This document shows, one piece after another, positions 8,874-17,402 of a stretch of DNA of 64,000 bases. The DNA is from Burkholderiaceae bacterium (GTDB lineage: Bacteria > Pseudomonadota > Gammaproteobacteria > Burkholderiales > Burkholderiaceae_F). Made by a program: the position numbers and the translations under genes. The stretch is from contig JALHMQ010000021.1 in the NCBI GenBank assembly GCA_022843955.1, forward strand, positions 1 to 64,000, written 5' to 3'. Below the pieces are notes generated by a model. The model did no database searches and was not told where the DNA came from. It worked only from the letters and a program-made list of their open reading frames with translations. The first letter of the stretch is position 1. Every line of letters begins with the position of its first letter.

Positions 8874-10562
8874 ATGAGCATGTCCATGTCCGAACCGTCC
8901 GCCGCCGACTCTCCCTCCCATCCTCTCCACGGCGGCGAGGCTGTGTACGACGCGGCCGGTGCTGCACCCGTCAGTGGCGACACGACGGGCCGGCCCGGCC
9001 GCTCTTTTTCAACTGGCAATGCGGTGATCCCGATTACCCCGGTCAAGCAGGAAGCGCTGCAGGCCGATGGCCATGGCTGTCACGCCGGCCGCGATGAAAT
9101 GGTCAAGGCGGCGCGCGCCTCCGGCAACAGCGAACTTCTGGCGCGCTACGCCACCGACTACCCGCTGGCGCCTGACGCCGGTCCGCACGACCAGCCGCAG
9201 AGCATGTGCCCGGCGTTCGGCTCGTTGCGCGTCGGGCTGCGCATGCGCCGCACCGCGACCATCCTGTCCGGCTCCGCCTGCTGCGTGTACGGCCTCACGT
9301 TCACCTCCCACTTCTATGGCGCGCGTCGCTCGGTCGGCTACGTGCCATTCAACTCCGAGACGCTGGTCACCGGCAAGCTGTTCGAAGACATCCGCGAGGC
9401 GGTCTTCAAGCTCGCCGACCCGGCCAAGCTCGATGCGATCGTCGTCACCAATCTTTGCGTGCCATCTGCCTCCGGCGTGCCGTTGCGGCTGCTGCCGAAA
9501 GAGATCAACGGCGTGCGCATCATCGGCATCGACGTGCCCGGTTTCGGTGTGCCCACCCACGCTGAAGCCAAGGACGTGCTGGCCGGCGCGATGCTCAACT
9601 ACGCGCGCACCGAGGCCGAAAGCGGTCCGGTCGCTGCACCGCGCGGCGGAGTGAGCGACAAGCCCACCGTCACGCTGCTGGGCGAGATGTTCCCGGCTGA
9701 TCCGGTCGGCATCGGCATGATGCTCGAGCCGCTCGGTCTCGCGGCCGGTCCGGTGGTGCCCACGCGCGAATGGCGCGAGCTGTATGCGGCGCTCGACTGC
9801 GCCGTAGTCGCAGCGATCCACCCCTTCTACACGGCGAGTGTGCGCGAGTTCGACGCCGCCGGACGCACGATCGTCGGCTCGGCGCCGGTGGGGCACGACG
9901 GCACTGCCGACTGGCTCGACGCGATCGGTCGCGCCACCGGCGTGGCGCAGGCCAAGGTCGACGCGGTGAAGAACCGGCTGCTGCCGGGCATCCGCGGCGC
10001 CCTCCACAAGACGCCGATCAAGGGGCGCATCACGCTGTCCGGCTATGAAGGCTCGGAACTGCTGGTGGCGCGCCTGCTGGTCGAAAGCGGCGCCGATCTG
10101 CGCTACGTCGGCACCGCCTGCCCGCGCACGCCGTGGTCGGATGGCGACCGCCAGTGGCTCGAGGCGAAGGGCGTGCGGGTGCAGTTCCGCGCCTCGCTCG
10201 AACAGGACCTGGCAGCGATCGACGAGTTCGAGCCCGATCTGGCCATCGGCACCACGCCGGTAGTGCAGAAAGCCAAGCAGATCGCCACGCCGTCGCTGTA
10301 CTTCACCAACCTGATCTCGGCGCGGCCGCTGATGGGTCCCGCCGGCGCCGGCTCGCTGGCACAGGTGATCAACGCCGCGTTGGCGGGCAAGGCGCGCTTC
10401 GAGACGATGCGTGAGTTCTTTGCCGGCGTCGGCACAGACGCGACCAGCGGCGTGTGGCACGACAAGACCACCGTGCCAGCCGACAGGCCCGAGTTCCGCA
10501 GCTTCTACAAACGCCAGCTGGAAAAGCTCGCGAAGAAGCGCAAGGCGGAGGAGATGGTATGA
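8874..10562 (+). CDS. bchY: Chlorophyllide reductase subunit BchY
   Basis: 562-residue catalytic subunit of chlorophyllide a reductase, a NifD-like partner of BchZ. Conserved features include the N-terminal Cys segments QSMCPAFG and SGSACCVYGLTFTSHFYGARRSVGYV, which supply ligands of the bridging [4Fe-4S] cluster, and LCVPSASGVPL. Three ATG codons (8874, 8880, 8886) open the frame. The family usually has about 500 residues; the first 60 or so here are low complexity. It lies 22 bases after bchX. The gap to bchZ (142 bases) is unusually large and structured. Confidence 0.96.
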   Translation: MSMSMSEPSAADSPSHPLHGGEAVYDAAGAAPVSGDTTGRPGRSFSTGNAVIPITPVKQEALQADGHGCHAGRDEMVKAARASGNSELLARYATDYPLAPDAGPHDQPQSMCPAFGSLRVGLRMRRTATILSGSACCVYGLTFTSHFYGARRSVGYVPFNSETLVTGKLFEDIREAVFKLADPAKLDAIVVTNLCVPSASGVPLRLLPKEINGVRIIGIDVPGFGVPTHAEAKDVLAGAMLNYARTEAESGPVAAPRGGVSDKPTVTLLGEMFPADPVGIGMMLEPLGLAAGPVVPTREWRELYAALDCAVVAAIHPFYTASVREFDAAGRTIVGSAPVGHDGTADWLDAIGRATGVAQAKVDAVKNRLLPGIRGALHKTPIKGRITLSGYEGSELLVARLLVESGADLRYVGTACPRTPWSDGDRQWLEAKGVRVQFRASLEQDLAAIDEFEPDLAIGTTPVVQKAKQIATPSLYFTNLISARPLMGPAGAGSLAQVINAALAGKARFETMREFFAGVGTDATSGVWHDKTTVPADRPEFRSFYKRQLEKLAKKRKAEEMV

Positions 10563-10573
10563 GCGACCTAGAT

Positions 10574-10640
10574 CTCCGCTCTAACCGGAGTTCCCCACTC
10601 ATGGCTACGGGAGCACGAGGGGACCAGCCCAGTCCCCTCG
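10574..10640 (+). promoter_or_regulatory. Paired hairpins in the bchY-bchZ gap
   Basis: Two perfect stem-loops occur in the 142-base spacer. The first is CTCCG (10574-10578) with CGGAG (10586-10590), loop 7. The second is CGAGGGGAC (10616-10624) with GTCCCCTCG (10632-10640), loop CAGCCCA. The second is strong but is followed by TTCGTCC, not a T-run, so it is more likely an mRNA processing or stability element, or an attenuator, than a simple terminator. Function not known. Confidence 0.55.
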
Positions 10641-10704
10641 TTCGTCCAGAAACAGCCGCCGCCTGCGCTCGGCATTCAGGTGCTTCAAGTGATGGAGCCC
10701 CGCC

Positions 10705-12165
10705 ATGTACGTGATCGACCACGACCGGGCCGGTGGCTACTGGGGAGCGGTGTATGTCTTCACCGCGATCAAGGGCATGCAGGTCATCATCGATGGCCCG
10801 GTCGGCTGCGAGAACCTGCCGGTCACCTCGGTGCTGCACTACACCGACGCGCTGCCGCCGCATGAGTTGCCGATCGTCGTGACCGGCCTGGGCGAAGAGG
10901 AACTCGGCCAGAAGGGCACCGAAGGCGCAATGCGCCGCGCCCACAAGGTGCTCGATCCCGAACTGCCCGCAGTCGTCGTCACAGGTTCGATCGCCGAGAT
11001 GATCGGCGGCGGCGTGACGCCCGAGGGCAGCAACATCCAGCGCTTCCTGCCGCGCACCATCGACGAGGACCAGTGGCAGTGCGCCGATCGCGCGCTCAAC
11101 TGGCTGTGGACGCAGTACGGACTGCGGCACATCCCTGAACGCAAGCATGCGATCGACGCCAAGCCGCGCGTCAACATCATCGGCCCCTGCTACGGCACCT
11201 TCAACATGCCGAGCGATCTCGCCGAGATCAAGCGCCTGGTCGAAGGCATCGGCTGCGAGATCAACATGGTGTTTCCGCTGGGCTCGCACCTGGCCGACAT
11301 CCAGAAGCTTGCCGATGCCGACGTCAATGTCTGCATGTATCGCGAGTTCGGCCGCCTGCTGTGCGAATCGCTGGAACGGCCCTACCTGCAGGCGCCGATC
11401 GGGCTGCACAGCACTACCGCGTTCCTGCGCAAGCTGGGCGAACTGGCCGGGGTCGACCCGGAGCCGTTCATCGAGCGCGAGAAGCACACCACGATCAAGC
11501 CGCTGTGGGATCTGTGGCGCTCGGTCACGCAGGACTTCTTCGGCACCGCCAGCTTCGGCATCCACGCCAACGAAACCTACGCGCGCGGCATCCGCCACTT
11601 CCTCGAAGTCGAGATGGGGCTGCCCTGCAACTTCGCGTTCGCGCGGCGTGCCGGCGTCAAGCCCGACAACGAGGCGGTGCGCGAGGCGATCAAGGCCAAG
11701 ACGCCGCTGCTGCTCTTCGGTTCCTACAACGAGCGCATGTACCTGTCGGAGATCGGTGGCCGCGCGGTGTACATCCCGGCCTCGTTCCCCGGCGCGGTGA
11801 TCCGTCGCCACACGGGCACGCCGTTCATGGGCTATTCCGGCGCGACCTATCTCGTGCAGGAAGTGTGCAACGCGCTGTTCGATGCGCTGTTCCACATCCT
11901 GCCGCTTGCAACCGACATGGACCGCGTCGAGGCCACGCCGAGCCGCCTGCACGCCGAGCGGCATGCGGAGCTGCCGTGGGACGCCGACGCCCAGGCGATG
12001 CTCGAGCAGCTGGTCGAGGCGCAGCCGGTGCTGGTGCGCATTTCCGCCGCCAAGCGGATGCGCGATCGCGCCGAACAGGAAGCACGGGCTGCCGGCGAGC
12101 CGCGCGTCACCGTCGCACGCGTCACGCGCAGCGGCGAAGCACTACGTCAGGGAGCGCCAGCATGA
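10705..12165 (+). CDS. bchZ: Chlorophyllide reductase subunit BchZ
   Basis: 486-residue NifK-like subunit of chlorophyllide a reductase. The start [19 protein letters not shown] is typical, with the cluster Cys in [17 protein letters not shown] and the later [13 protein letters not shown] segment. The C-terminal region contains [15 protein letters not shown] and ends with a basic tail. The stop codon overlaps an ATGA from which a 45-codon reading frame of unknown meaning runs to the pufB start. Last bch gene before puf, so the standard bchCXYZ-puf superoperon is intact. Confidence 0.96.
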   Translation: MYVIDHDRAGGYWGAVYVFTAIKGMQVIIDGPVGCENLPVTSVLHYTDALPPHELPIVVTGLGEEELGQKGTEGAMRRAHKVLDPELPAVVVTGSIAEMIGGGVTPEGSNIQRFLPRTIDEDQWQCADRALNWLWTQYGLRHIPERKHAIDAKPRVNIIGPCYGTFNMPSDLAEIKRLVEGIGCEINMVFPLGSHLADIQKLADADVNVCMYREFGRLLCESLERPYLQAPIGLHSTTAFLRKLGELAGVDPEPFIEREKHTTIKPLWDLWRSVTQDFFGTASFGIHANETYARGIRHFLEVEMGLPCNFAFARRAGVKPDNEAVREAIKAKTPLLLFGSYNERMYLSEIGGRAVYIPASFPGAVIRRHTGTPFMGYSGATYLVQEVCNALFDALFHILPLATDMDRVEATPSRLHAERHAELPWDADAQAMLEQLVEAQPVLVRISAAKRMRDRAEQEARAAGEPRVTVARVTRSGEALRQGAPA

Positions 12166-12291
12166 GGCTGCTCCTCGAAGGAATCCGGTTGCACCGGAAC
12201 CCAACGTCGCGGCAGTCCGCTGCGACCGCCTTCGCTGCGCAGGCTCTGAGCGCGGCAACGGCCGACAGGCCATTTTGTTTAGGAAACGTCT
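12166..12291 (+). promoter_or_regulatory. Leader between bchZ and pufB
   Basis: No pufQ is present. The spacer holds a tight hairpin TCCGGT (12184-12189), loop TGC, ACCGGA (12193-12198), and AGGA at 12281-12284 as the pufB ribosome-binding site. A 45-codon frame (12162-12299) begins in ATGA overlap with the bchZ stop and ends inside pufB; it does not resemble PufQ and has no membrane segment, so it may be translated only by coupling, if at all. Confidence 0.4.
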
Positions 12292-12438
12292 ATGGCTGAA
12301 CCAAGAGGTTCGATCTCTGGCCTGACCGACGACGAGGCGCAGGAGTTTCATCGCTACTACCTCCAGGGCTTCGCGATGTTCACCGGTGTTGCCGTGATTG
12401 CGCATTTTCTCGTCTGGATCTGGCGTCCCTGGCTGTAA
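12292..12438 (+). CDS. pufB: Light-harvesting 1 beta polypeptide (PufB)
   Basis: 48-residue LH1 beta chain, a single-span membrane protein that binds bacteriochlorophyll a and carotenoid in the ring around the reaction centre. It shows [19 protein letters not shown], the membrane segment, the ligand His in AxxxH (H38), and the terminal WIWRPWL; H20 is the second conserved His. ATG 12292 has AGGA upstream. The sequence is close in style to the Rubrivivax LH1 beta chain. It is followed not by pufA, as usual, but by a small beta-like gene. Confidence 0.96.
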   Translation: MAEPRGSISGLTDDEAQEFHRYYLQGFAMFTGVAVIAHFLVWIWRPWL

Positions 12439-12455
12439 CCCTGAAAGGGAATGCA

Positions 12456-12689
12456 ATGGCTATCTCAACTCAATCCGCGGGCGGACCGCAGCAGCACCTG
12501 ATGAAGGAGGACTTCAAGGCCTTCTACGGCATCTTTGCCGTCGGCTTCGTCGTGTTCCTGGCGATCGCGCTGGTCGGACAGGCGTTGGGATGGCAATGGC
12601 GTTCCTGGCTGCCTGGTGCGGAAGGCGTCAAGTCCGTCACCGGCGGCGTCAAGACAGCGGTCTACACCTTTATGTCCCATCTTTTATAG
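12456..12689 (+). CDS. LH1-beta-like small membrane protein between pufB and pufA, His ligand replaced by Gln
   Basis: 77 residues, no standard name. Its single predicted membrane span (about residues 25-45) ends in W46-Q-W48-R49-S-W51-L52, which aligns without gaps with the WIWRPWL end of PufB. In PufB the bacteriochlorophyll ligand H38 lies four residues before the first Trp and in an AxxxH motif; here the same position is Q42 in AxxxQ (A38 to Q42). After L52 there is a 25-residue C-terminal extension (PGAEG..., ending TFMSHLL) absent from beta chains. AAAGGGA provides a ribosome-binding site 8 bases before ATG, and pufA follows after 12 bases. Seen: homology-like spacing and operon position. 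Inferred: a diverged beta paralogue that inserts in or beside the LH1 ring without binding bacteriochlorophyll in the normal way, perhaps with a PufX/protein-W-like role in opening the ring or in dimerisation. Confidence 0.85.
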   Translation: MAISTQSAGGPQQHLMKEDFKAFYGIFAVGFVVFLAIALVGQALGWQWRSWLPGAEGVKSVTGGVKTAVYTFMSHLL

Positions 12690-12701
12690 GAGAGTGAACT
12701 C

Positions 12702-12890
12702 ATGTGGAGAATCTGGCGCTTGTACGACCCGCTTCGGGCGTTGGCGATTCAGGGCGTGTTCCTGTTCTCGCTGGCAGCGTTGATCCATCTGATCCTGCTG
12801 AGCACGAACAAGTACAACTGGCTCGACGGCCCGCAGGCTCGTCCGGTGGCAGGGCAGAACGCCCCGATGCCGGCGCCGACGCCGAAGTAG
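12702..12890 (+). CDS. pufA: Light-harvesting 1 alpha polypeptide (PufA)
   Basis: 62-residue LH1 alpha chain. It has the start [14 protein letters not shown], a membrane span, ligand His H29 in AALIH, and the [12 protein letters not shown] segment after the span, all hallmarks of LH1 alpha. The Pro/Ala-rich tail is Rubrivivax-like and is probably trimmed or lies in the periplasm. GGAGAG precedes the ATG. A strong hairpin after the stop separates pufA from pufL, as in other puf operons where it stabilises the upstream LH1 message. Confidence 0.96.
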   Translation: MWRIWRLYDPLRALAIQGVFLFSLAALIHLILLSTNKYNWLDGPQARPVAGQNAPMPAPTPK

Positions 12891-12920
12891 CGGCGCGGTC
12901 ATGTCGGTCGTGGTGCAGCG

Positions 12921-12949
12921 CCGGGCGGCACATGCTGTCGGCCGCCCGG
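12921..12949 (+). promoter_or_regulatory. pufA-pufL intercistronic hairpin
   Basis: CCGGGCGGC (12921-12929) pairs perfectly with GCCGCCCGG (12941-12949) around an 11-base loop. In Rhodobacter a hairpin in this position shields the pufBA transcript from 3'-to-5' decay, giving the excess of LH1 over reaction-centre subunits; the same role is inferred here. Confidence 0.75.
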
Positions 12950-13029
12950 TCTGCCCACATTGATCTTGTCTTTGACGGTTTCATGAATTCAAGCCCCGGT
13001 GGCGGATAGCTACTCCGGAGGACCCAACA

Positions 13030-13869
13030 ATGGCGATGCTGAGTTTTGAACGCAAGTACCGCGTGCGCGGTGGAACACTGGTCGGAGGAGACCTGTTCGA
13101 CTTCTGGGTCGGACCGTTCTACGTCGGCTTCTTCGGCGTGACGACGATCTTCTTCGCCGTCCTCGGCACCGCGCTGATTCTCTGGGGAGCGGCCAACGGG
13201 CCGACCTGGAACATCTGGCAGATAAACATCGAACCGCCGGATCTGAAGTACGGGCTGGGGATGGCGCCGCTGATGGAAGGCGGCCTCTGGCAGCTCATCA
13301 CCGTGTGCGCGATCGGGGCCTTCGTCTCGTGGGCGCTGCGCGAGGCGGAAATCTGCCGCAAGCTGGGCATGCAGCTGCATGTGCCGGTGGCCTTCGGGGT
13401 CGCGATCTTCGCCTACGTGACACTGGTGGTGATCCGCCCGGTGCTGATGGGCGCGTGGGGGCACGGCTTTCCCTACGGCATCTTCAGCCATCTGGACTGG
13501 GTGTCGAACGTCGGCTACCAGTACCTACACTTTCATTACAACCCCGCGCACATGCTCGCGGTGACGTTCTTCTTCACCACCACGCTGGCGCTGTCGCTGC
13601 ACGGCTCGCTGATCCTGTCGGCGTCGAACCCCAAGAAAGGCGAGACGGTCAAGACGGTCGATCACGAGGACACGTTCTTCCGCGACATCGTGGGCTATTC
13701 GATCGGCGCGCTTGGCATCCATCGCCTGGGTCTGTTCCTGGCGCTGTCGGCCGGTTTCTGGAGCGCGGTTTGCATCGTCATCAGCGGTCCATTTTGGACG
13801 CGCGGGTGGCCGGAGTGGTGGGGGTGGTGGCTGAACCTGCCGATCTGGTCGCAATGGCCGCTGACCTGA
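13030..13869 (+). CDS. pufL: Photosynthetic reaction centre L subunit (PufL)
   Basis: 279 residues, five membrane helices. It begins [15 protein letters not shown] and contains the conserved [19 protein letters not shown] segment, and the [12 protein letters not shown] region with the special-pair His. The L subunit carries the active branch of bacteriochlorophyll, bacteriopheophytin and the QA-side electron path, with QB bound near its C-terminal helices. A ribosome-binding GGAGGA lies 7 bases before the ATG. It is followed by pufM after 18 bases. Confidence 0.98.
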   Translation: MAMLSFERKYRVRGGTLVGGDLFDFWVGPFYVGFFGVTTIFFAVLGTALILWGAANGPTWNIWQINIEPPDLKYGLGMAPLMEGGLWQLITVCAIGAFVSWALREAEICRKLGMQLHVPVAFGVAIFAYVTLVVIRPVLMGAWGHGFPYGIFSHLDWVSNVGYQYLHFHYNPAHMLAVTFFFTTTLALSLHGSLILSASNPKKGETVKTVDHEDTFFRDIVGYSIGALGIHRLGLFLALSAGFWSAVCIVISGPFWTRGWPEWWGWWLNLPIWSQWPLT

Positions 13870-13887
13870 GCGCGAGGAGAGAACACC

Positions 13888-14874
13888 ATGCCTGAATATC
13901 AGAATCTGTTTACCGCGGTGCAGGCGGTCGGCCCGGCGCAAATGGGCGTGCCGCTGCCGCGCCGCGACAGCCCGCGCACCGGCGATAAACCTTTCTTCAT
14001 CCACCTGCTCGGCCGCTTTGGCAACGCGCAGATCGGGCCGATCTACCTTGGCAGCCTTGGCCTGGCGGCCATCCTGCTCGGCACCATCTCGTTCGTGGTG
14101 ATCGGTCTGAACATGCTCGCCTCGGTCAACTGGGATCCGATCCAGTTCATCAAGCAGCTGCCGTGGCTGGCGCTGGAGCCGCCGCCGCCGCAACTGGGTC
14201 TGGACCTCACCCCGCCGTTGAACCAGGGCGGTTGGTGGCTGATCGCCGGCGGGACGCTCACCGCCTCGATCATGCTGTGGTGGGTGCGCATCTACACCCG
14301 GGCAAGGGCACTCGGCATGGGCACGCATACCGCCTGGGCGTTCCTGTCGGCGATCTGGCTGTTCCTCGTGCTGGGGTTCTTCCGCCCGGTACTGATGGGC
14401 AGCTGGGGTGAGGCCGTGCCTTTCGGCATCTTCCCGCACCTGGATTGGACCGCCGCATTCTCGCTGCGCTATGGCAACCTGTTCTACAACCCGTTCCATG
14501 CGTTGTCGATCGTCTTCCTCTATGGCGCCACGCTGCTGTTTGCGATGCACGGCGCCACCATCCTCGCGGTGAGCCGCTTTGGCGGTGAACGCGAACTGGA
14601 GCAGATCGTCGACCGTGGCACCGCCGCCGAGCGCGCCGCGCTGTTCTGGCGCTGGACGATGGGCTTCAACGCCACGATGGAATCCATCCACCGCTGGGCC
14701 TGGTGGTTCGCCGTGCTGTGCCCGCTCACGGGCGGCATCGGCATCCTGCTGACCGGCACGGTGGTCGACAACTGGTACCTGTGGGCGGTCAAGCATGGCG
14801 TCGCGCCGATGTACCCGCCGGTGTTCCCGAGCGTGGTCGATCCCGCCACGCTGCTGCAGGGAGTCAAGCCATGA
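13888..14874 (+). CDS. pufM: Photosynthetic reaction centre M subunit (PufM)
   Basis: 328 residues, five membrane helices, start [12 protein letters not shown] as in purple bacterial M chains. The [14 protein letters not shown] helix carries the special-pair His, and [16 protein letters not shown] contains the conserved QA-pocket Trp and the iron-ligand region. The stop overlaps the start of pufC (ATGA), indicating translational coupling. The presence of pufC is consistent with a reaction centre of the cytochrome-bound type. Confidence 0.98.
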   Translation: MPEYQNLFTAVQAVGPAQMGVPLPRRDSPRTGDKPFFIHLLGRFGNAQIGPIYLGSLGLAAILLGTISFVVIGLNMLASVNWDPIQFIKQLPWLALEPPPPQLGLDLTPPLNQGGWWLIAGGTLTASIMLWWVRIYTRARALGMGTHTAWAFLSAIWLFLVLGFFRPVLMGSWGEAVPFGIFPHLDWTAAFSLRYGNLFYNPFHALSIVFLYGATLLFAMHGATILAVSRFGGERELEQIVDRGTAAERAALFWRWTMGFNATMESIHRWAWWFAVLCPLTGGIGILLTGTVVDNWYLWAVKHGVAPMYPPVFPSVVDPATLLQGVKP

Positions 14875-16241
14875 CGATTCGATCACTGAAGGCAGCCTTG
14901 CTGCCGCTGCTTGCCGGCACGTTGTTGCTGGCGGGTTGCGAAAGGCCGCCGGTGGACTCGGTCCAGCATGGCTTCCGCGGCACCGGCATGGTCCAGGTCT
15001 ACAACCCACGCACGGTGGCCGAGCAGATGCCGGGCAACGTGCCGCCGGTGCCGCTGCCGTCTCTCGGTACCGACGGGCCCAAGGCAGGCGAGGTCTACCA
15101 GAACGTCAGGCTGCTCGGCAGCCTCAGCGTCAACGAGTTCACCCGCTACATGGTGTCGATGACGAGCTGGATCGCGCCGGTCGAGGGCTGCGCCTACTGC
15201 CATGACGTGAACAACCTGGCCGATGACTCGCGTTACACCAAGGTCGTCGCGCGCCGAATGATCGAGATGACGCAGAACGTCAACTCGCAGCACAAGTCGC
15301 ACGTCCTTGAAACCGGCGTCACCTGCTGGACCTGCCACCGTGGACAGGCCGTGCCCGCGAACATCTGGTACCAAGTCCCGCCGCAAAACCTGAAAGCCAA
15401 CTTCATCGGCGACAAGGCCCAGCAGAACACGCCGGCAAAAAGCGTCGGCCTGACCTCGCTGCCCTATGACCCGTTCACTCCGTACCTGGTCGGCACGCCC
15501 AAGCCGATCCGCGTAATCGGGCCGGAGCCGCTGCCCAACGGCAATCGCATGTCGATCAAGCAGGCCGAGTTCACCTACGGTCTGATGATGCACATGTCCG
15601 ATGCACTCGGCGTGAACTGCACCTATTGCCACAACACGCGTTCGTTCGCCAGCTGGGAGGGGCCGCCGCAGCGTGTCAATGCGTGGCACGGGCTCAACAT
15701 GGTGCGCGACATCAACACCAATTACATCGATCCACTCAAGTCGGCGTTCCCCGCCAACCGGCTGGGTCCGCTGGGTGACGCGGGCAAGGCCAACTGCGCG
15801 ACCTGCCATCAGGGCGCGTACAAGCCGATGTACGGTGCCAGCATGCTCAAGGACTTTCCAGAACTGGCTGGGCCGCTGCCGCCGTATGTGAAGGGCGGCG
15901 TTGCCCCGGCGCCTGGGGCCGCGCTGTCGGGGACGTTGGCCAAGGTGCTGTTCGCGGTCGGCCGGTCCAATGTCTCCAACGAGTCGCGCGCTGCCATCAC
16001 CAGCGTGGCGGGTGCGCTGGTGGCCAACACGACGGTCAAGGTGGACCTGTCAGGCTTTGCCGACAAGACGGGCAATGCCGACAAGAACCTGGAACTGGCC
16101 AAGCTGCGGGCGTTCGCGGTGCGCGACGCCCTCAAGGCGGCGGGCGTGGCCGACGACCGCATCAACCTGAAGAAGCCCGAGTTCGTGGTCGGCGGCACCG
16201 CTGACGACGCGCGCCGGGTGGAGATCAACGTCGCGCAATGA
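14871..16241 (+). CDS. pufC: Reaction-centre tetraheme cytochrome c fused to an OmpA-like domain (PufC)
   Basis: 456 residues against about 330-360 for usual PufC. Lipoprotein signal with lipobox LAGC (Cys 23). Four c-type heme motifs: CAYCH 107-111, CWTCH 152-156, CTYCH 250-254, CATCH 309-313, so the tetraheme domain is complete to about residue 335. A Pro/Ala/Gly linker (336-354) leads in the same frame to about 100 residues typical of an OmpA C-terminal/Pal domain: ...[13 protein letters not shown], then [23 protein letters not shown] and a terminal DDARRVEI. Asp 398 and Arg 413 fall at the positions that grip diaminopimelate in OmpA/Pal. Seen: the fusion and the residues. Inferred: the subunit donates electrons to the special pair and is also tethered to peptidoglycan in the periplasm. 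Start ATG overlaps the pufM stop. Confidence 0.95.
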   Translation: MTIRSLKAALLPLLAGTLLLAGCERPPVDSVQHGFRGTGMVQVYNPRTVAEQMPGNVPPVPLPSLGTDGPKAGEVYQNVRLLGSLSVNEFTRYMVSMTSWIAPVEGCAYCHDVNNLADDSRYTKVVARRMIEMTQNVNSQHKSHVLETGVTCWTCHRGQAVPANIWYQVPPQNLKANFIGDKAQQNTPAKSVGLTSLPYDPFTPYLVGTPKPIRVIGPEPLPNGNRMSIKQAEFTYGLMMHMSDALGVNCTYCHNTRSFASWEGPPQRVNAWHGLNMVRDINTNYIDPLKSAFPANRLGPLGDAGKANCATCHQGAYKPMYGASMLKDFPELAGPLPPYVKGGVAPAPGAALSGTLAKVLFAVGRSNVSNESRAAITSVAGALVANTTVKVDLSGFADKTGNADKNLELAKLRAFAVRDALKAAGVADDRINLKKPEFVVGGTADDARRVEINVAQ

Positions 16242-16251
16242 CGGCCGGCGC

Positions 16252-16302
16252 CGGCGGTCCGCTAGGCTGGCCGCCGCCGTCACCGGTTGACTAACGCAAC
16301 CG
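16252..16302 (+). terminator. Hairpins downstream of pufC
   Basis: Two stems follow pufC: CGGCGG (16252-16257) with CCGCCG (16271-16276), and the cleaner CGGTTG (16284-16289) with CAACCG (16297-16302), loop ACTAACG. There is no T-run, so termination is uncertain; they may mark the 3' end of a processed puf message. Confidence 0.35.
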
Positions 16303-16396
16303 ACAAGACGGCCCGCACTTGCTGAGGGCGCTGCGCGGCGCAAGCCATGCCGGACGCATCGCCCGGTCCTGAAGCTGCTGCCCCGCAGGTGACGTC

Positions 16397-17398
16397 ATGC
16401 CGACCGCTGTTCTCGATGCCCCCGACGCGATCGTCGCCACTGCTGCGGCCGCACCCTCGGTGACCCTGGCGCAACCGCGCGGCTTCTGTGCCGGCGTGGT
16501 GCGCGCCATCGACATCGTCGAACGGGCGCTGGCGTTACACGGCGCGCCGGTCTATGTGTTCCATGAGATCGTCCATAACGGGCACGTCGTCGCTGCGCTG
16601 CGCGATTGCGGCGCGGTGTTCGTCAACGATCTCGCCGACGTGCCGGTCGGCGCGGTGACCGTGTTCAGCGCCCATGGCGTGTCGCGCAAAGTCACGGCGC
16701 AGGCGACCCGCCGCCGGCTCGACGTCATCGACGCCACCTGCCCGCTGGTGACCAAGGTGCACAAGCAGGCGCAGCGCTACGCTGCGCTCGGCTACTCGAT
16801 CGTGGTGATCGGCCATGTCGGCCACGAGGAAGTCGAAGGCACGATGGGGTCGGTCGATGCCAAGGTCTACCTGGTCAGCACGGTGCACGACGTGCAGGCG
16901 TTGCAGTTGCCGTCGCACGAGCCGCTCGCCTACGTGACACAGACCACCCTGAGCCTGGACGACACGCGTGAAGTCATTGCCGCGCTGCAGGCGCGCTTTC
17001 CTGCGCTGCAGGGGCCGCGCGAGACCGACATCTGCTATGCCACGCAGAACCGGCAGAACGCGGTGCGCACGCTGGCAGCGCAATGCGACCTGGTGATCGT
17101 GGTCGGCGCGCGCAACAGTTCCAACTCGGCCCGTTTGCGCGAAGTGGCGGCGCACGCCGGCGTAACGGCCCACCTGGTCGAGCATGCGGGCGAGATCGAT
17201 CCAACCTGGCTGCGAGGCGTTGGCCAGATCGGCATCTCCGCCGGCGCCTCCACGCCCGAGGTGCTGGTGCAGCAGGTGTGCGATCGTCTGCGCGCGCTCG
17301 GCGCCGGCGATGTGCGTACGCTCGCGGGCGAAAACGAGAGCGTGGTGTTCCGCCTGCCCGCGGAGTTGCTGCGCCGAACCGCCACGGTCGAAAGGTGA
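16397..17398 (+). CDS. ispH: 4-hydroxy-3-methylbut-2-enyl diphosphate reductase (IspH/LytB)
   Basis: 333 residues. IspH is the [4Fe-4S] enzyme that makes IPP and DMAPP in the last step of the MEP pathway. Visible are the first cluster Cys in QPRGFCAGVVRAIDIVERAL, FHEIVHNGHVV, the second Cys in IDATCPLVTKVHK, and the third in the ETDICYATQNRQ segment; GISAGASTPE closes the active site. The first 25 residues are a non-conserved extension. Its location between pufC and crtA ties isoprenoid supply to pigment synthesis; whether it is the only ispH in the genome cannot be told here. Confidence 0.95.
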   Translation: MPTAVLDAPDAIVATAAAAPSVTLAQPRGFCAGVVRAIDIVERALALHGAPVYVFHEIVHNGHVVAALRDCGAVFVNDLADVPVGAVTVFSAHGVSRKVTAQATRRRLDVIDATCPLVTKVHKQAQRYAALGYSIVVIGHVGHEEVEGTMGSVDAKVYLVSTVHDVQALQLPSHEPLAYVTQTTLSLDDTREVIAALQARFPALQGPRETDICYATQNRQNAVRTLAAQCDLVIVVGARNSSNSARLREVAAHAGVTAHLVEHAGEIDPTWLRGVGQIGISAGASTPEVLVQQVCDRLRALGAGDVRTLAGENESVVFRLPAELLRRTATVER

Positions 17399-17402
17399 GG
17401 TC

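Noticed and set aside
12166-12291. pufQ gene
   Set aside because: No reading frame here has the PufQ membrane segment or length.
14875-16396. pufX gene downstream of pufM
   Set aside because: pufM is followed directly by pufC; no small membrane-protein gene is present after pufC.
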